From assembly GCA_000697355.1 (NCBI GenBank), contig JNEN01001216.1, positions 100,022-164,021 of the forward strand: a stretch of DNA of 64,000 nucleotides. The letters run 5' to 3'. This document shows positions 61,245 to 64,000 of this stretch, in pieces. Under the pieces are notes generated by a model. It saw nothing but the letters and a program-made list of their open reading frames with translations. It did not search any database and had not been told where the DNA came from. Position numbers and translations under genes: made by a program. Within the stretch, counting starts at the first letter, position 1; every line of letters begins with the position of its first letter. This stretch comes from Syncephalastrum monosporum B8922. Lineage: Eukaryota > Mucoromycota > Mucoromycetes > Mucorales > Syncephalastraceae.

Positions 61245-62791
61245 ATGTTTGCTTATCCAACTTTCAGCAATAACAACTACCCACTTGCAAGCACTAAGCC
61301 GCTGGTGACCCAGCCACCGCCCGTCGAGTCTTCTGTGTATGTAAATTTGCGCGCCAATATTGTGCATCTCTTTTGTACCGCGACCAGAACGCTAATCGTG
61401 TATCTAGTAGCGACGATGGCTCTTTCGTATTCAAAAACTATAAAACGCATGACCACGTCAAGTCCAATATTCCCCACTGGTATGTATTAGTGAGTCAAAC
61501 GTATTCAAGGAGCTTGGTAGCTAACAAAAGGAACGTCAGGCAACTGCGAAACCTTATCCGATGCCCTTCCGCGGATACCGTGATGCGCCCTTTCCATGAT
61601 GCTCTTCATGCTGTAAGTCGAAAAAATTAGAAACAAGATGATTACTAACGAACATTTATCATGATATTAGTATAATACTACCACCGGTGTGGACGAGCCT
61701 ATTCTGACAGATTTGCCTTTCACTCCGACAGCCTTTGACGTTGGGTAAGTTAAATGGATGGATGGGTTGCAAGAAAAGGATCTAACGCGTTTTCACGCGG
61801 AATAGGCACGGCTATGTGGCTCTGGCTGGACAACGAGGCATGGCAATGGTTAAAGACTTGACAGGTGATTGGTGAGTGCATTTCCTATTTTTGCATTTTG
61901 GGAGGGCGGGGTCCTAGGATAATTTTTTTAACTGACAAGATTTTCCGACAGGTCAGCTGTCTTCACCACAGGTCCGTACATCAACAACTCCATCACCCTA
62001 TCCAAGCCAAACGGCGAAGTACGGGTGACGGTGTGTAACAACAATCAGACAGTCAGTGTCTATGCGGTGCCGAGTATGAAACGGGTCGCGACTATCAAGT
62101 TGCAGGTCGCTATCAATAACAGTAAGTAATGATGATGTGGTGATTTCACGTCCGCTTATTCCCTTCTCCTCTTGTTTCCTCAGCTTCTGTCAGTCCGAAT
62201 GGCCGCCACATGCTCCTGACCGGAGACAACGGCAAAGCCTACCTCTTTGAAATTGATCCTGTGTCAGGCGACTATACTGAAAAATCATCCTACCAAGGTA
62301 AGCCGTCCTAATTTTGGATAAAAGTTCACACGGATTGCTCATACAATTTTGTGTCTGTGTTGGCAGTGTCGGATGAGCCCACTTTATCATGTGCATGGAA
62401 TGCTTCCTCAGACACATTTGCTGTCACGAGCCAGGATGGTTTTGTGAGTGTATATCGCCTTGGTGAATGTGAGCCGATCTGCCGGGTCGGCTCAACCGAA
62501 TCCCGCAAGACGCGTAAAGCGGCCCGCACCATCCAATTCACACATGGTCCCCTCGACCTTCTGGTGTATGCCGAGCATGTATCCAACATTAACATTATCG
62601 ATACACGCACCTGGGAGTCTCGGCAAGTCGTGCGTCTGGCGCCCCACGATGTGGATTATCATATCGCTGGCATGTCGCTCTCTGCGGATAACCGAACAGT
62701 GTTCGTTGGACTCGAGGAGGGTCTCGTCGAGATCTCTCTCGATGCCGGCTCGCGTCGCCGATTCGCGACACCAAGCATGCGCATGTTTTAA
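61245..62791 (+). CDS. WD40-repeat protein with DUF2415 domain
   Basis: Eight exons: 61245-61340, 61388-61479, 61540-61612, 61671-61744, 61806-61871, 61952-62121, 62184-62297, 62367-62791; 369 residues. Beta-propeller type: repeated units around GHGYVALAGQRGMAMVKDLT, VTVCNNNQTVSVYAVPSMK, VSPNGRHMLLTGDNGKAYLF, LSCAWNASSDTFAVTSQDGF, and a C-terminal block RKAARTIQFTHGPLDLLVYA and EHVSNINIIDTRTWESRQVV, which is characteristic of DUF2415. The N-terminus PHWQLRNLIRCPSAD also fits that family. Function of these fungal proteins is not established; propellers of this kind are usually interaction scaffolds. The first exon, with the ATG at 61245, is the least certain part. Confidence 0.87.
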
Positions 62792-64000
62792 AAAACCTCA
62801 TACCCATACTTGTTATTGATCCAGTCTTGTCTTTCATCTCATTCTGTTCATATTTGCTTTCCATGTACTTCATACCTCCCTGTTCTTTGCATAACTCCCA
62901 AAATACATCCATTCTAATACGTCTCTTCTGTATCAAGAACTGTTTATCGGTGCCTATCCAGGACCAGAGTTCAGCTCTGCAGTCTGGATTATAGTTCTGT
63001 TACATGTCCTTCCTTATAAGGCATTCTGTGCCACTGTACTGGTTACCACAGTGCATAGTGATACAAAGAATCAGCGCTCTCGCACATTCTAGTACCCAAC
63101 AGATTGACTGTGAACTGATACACAGATGCTAATGATCGTCTCACAGTAGAATCCAGGCTATGTAGACATTTTCTTGGCATCTGGAATATTCTGTGCTCCA
63201 CGACTACACAGCAGCCCTTTAAGGCGTGTCATATCATACGAGATAACACAGGGGCCTGGGCAACTACATATCATCAATTGTATTCTGTGTGAACAGTAAT
63301 TACTGGAGAACTATAGGGGTGTGCAGACGATTGCTTTGCGTATATGGATGAAACGTATATCATGCATACGCTGATATCATCGACAACTACTAGAACTTCT
63401 TTGGTACTCTCATACCATTGTGGATATGTTATATAGACGCATGACTGGTAGTAGTGCCTATACGATGCAAACAATCTATGATGATAAGCGACAAGCAACG
63501 AGAATATATAGATGTATCATGTACTGACCGACTGTCGAGAACATGATCTCTTTTTCCTTGATGCACATATTATGCGCAAGCCCGTGCGCATGCCATTATC
63601 CGACTGATAAGGCTTCGGTATATGCAAAGTCATGCGTCATCAATACGCAAAGTAAGTCCGATGATAGAAGTTGGCTTGGAAAGCAATCACAAGCGTTTTA
63701 GCATGTCCGCGTAGGTTTGACGGAAACAGTAAAATAAGGTTATGTATAAGTGACAAAACTATTCTAATGGGATATGTTCGCGTAAGATGAGAAGAAATAG
63801 TATGCGGTCGCTGTCGTCGCCATTTGTTACCTCTGCTTCTGATGCTTCCATCAATATCGATATATCGTGGTACGTCATATGGTAGTTAGTCTTGGAGTTT
63901 CGGAGTATGTAGTGTATGAGGATGAATCTCTTCCCAAGTAGTGCTTGCCGATTAGACAAGAAAGGATGATATAGGTGGCATCTATATAAACACTGCAGCG
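62792..64000. other. Gene-free right edge
   Basis: No ORF with family resemblance on either strand; AT-rich with scattered short palindromic ATATAT stretches. Nothing further recognised. Confidence 0.5.

Overview
This is a nuclear genomic window from a fungus, most likely an early-diverging one in Mucoromycota (Mucorales-like). I infer this from the gene set, the many short introns (mostly about 45-110 nt, GT-AG with two clear GC-AG cases), the polypyrimidine tracts before start codons and several proteins that look mucoralean. No species can be named from the sequence alone. I assembled coding regions exon by exon; all intron-containing models close in frame with a plausible protein. One gene (55.9 kb) lacks a visible first exon. 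Exon ends are accurate to about one base.

Layout. 1.7-6.2 kb: Siw14-type phosphatase (-), Bsd2/Ndfip-like membrane adaptor (+), a 66-residue probable mitochondrial protein (-), HDDC2-type 5'-deoxynucleotidase (+). 7.7-12.4 kb: SLC49/FLVCR-like MFS transporter (+) convergent with the ribosome-recycling ATPase Rli1/ABCE1 (-). A tRNA-Val(UAC) lies at 13.7 kb. 13.9-21.5 kb: coiled-coil orphan (-) divergent from LETM1/Mdm38 (+), UPF0658 Golgi membrane protein (+), Cdc10-type septin (-). 21.5-28.2 kb: a 6.7-kb stretch where I find no gene. 28.2-35.8 kb: C2H2 zinc-finger protein (+), long coiled-coil orphan (-), secreted aspartic protease (-), ribosomal protein eS24 (-). 36.1-44.4 kb: aspartate-semialdehyde dehydrogenase (-), KH-domain protein (+), RGS protein (-), class I cyclic nucleotide phosphodiesterase (-), eIF3e (+). 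45.1-54.3 kb: SAM methyltransferase (+), sucrose/alpha-glucoside-type transporter (+), mitochondrial K+/H+ exchange-related protein (+), SBDS-domain Rtc3-like protein (-), RAD18 (-). 54.4-61.2 kb: an accessory-looking stretch with a lineage-restricted orphan gene, a degenerate minisatellite and broken ORFs that may be transposon remains. 61.2-62.8 kb: WD40/DUF2415 protein (+). Both window ends are gene-free.

Most genes are housekeeping: translation (Rli1, eS24, eIF3e, Rtc3-like), mitochondria (LETM1, Mit_KHE-like), DNA damage tolerance (RAD18), cytokinesis (septin) and amino-acid synthesis (ASADH). There is no operon-like logic, but the RGS protein and the cAMP phosphodiesterase, two negative regulators of G-protein/cAMP signalling, are adjacent on the same strand. 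The least explained content is the orphan gene at 55.9-56.7 kb with a nuclease-like C-terminal pattern, the two coiled-coil orphans, and several unusual splicing arrangements: 16-nt microexons, GC-AG introns, an exon holding only the start codon, and stop-free introns with lengths divisible by three.
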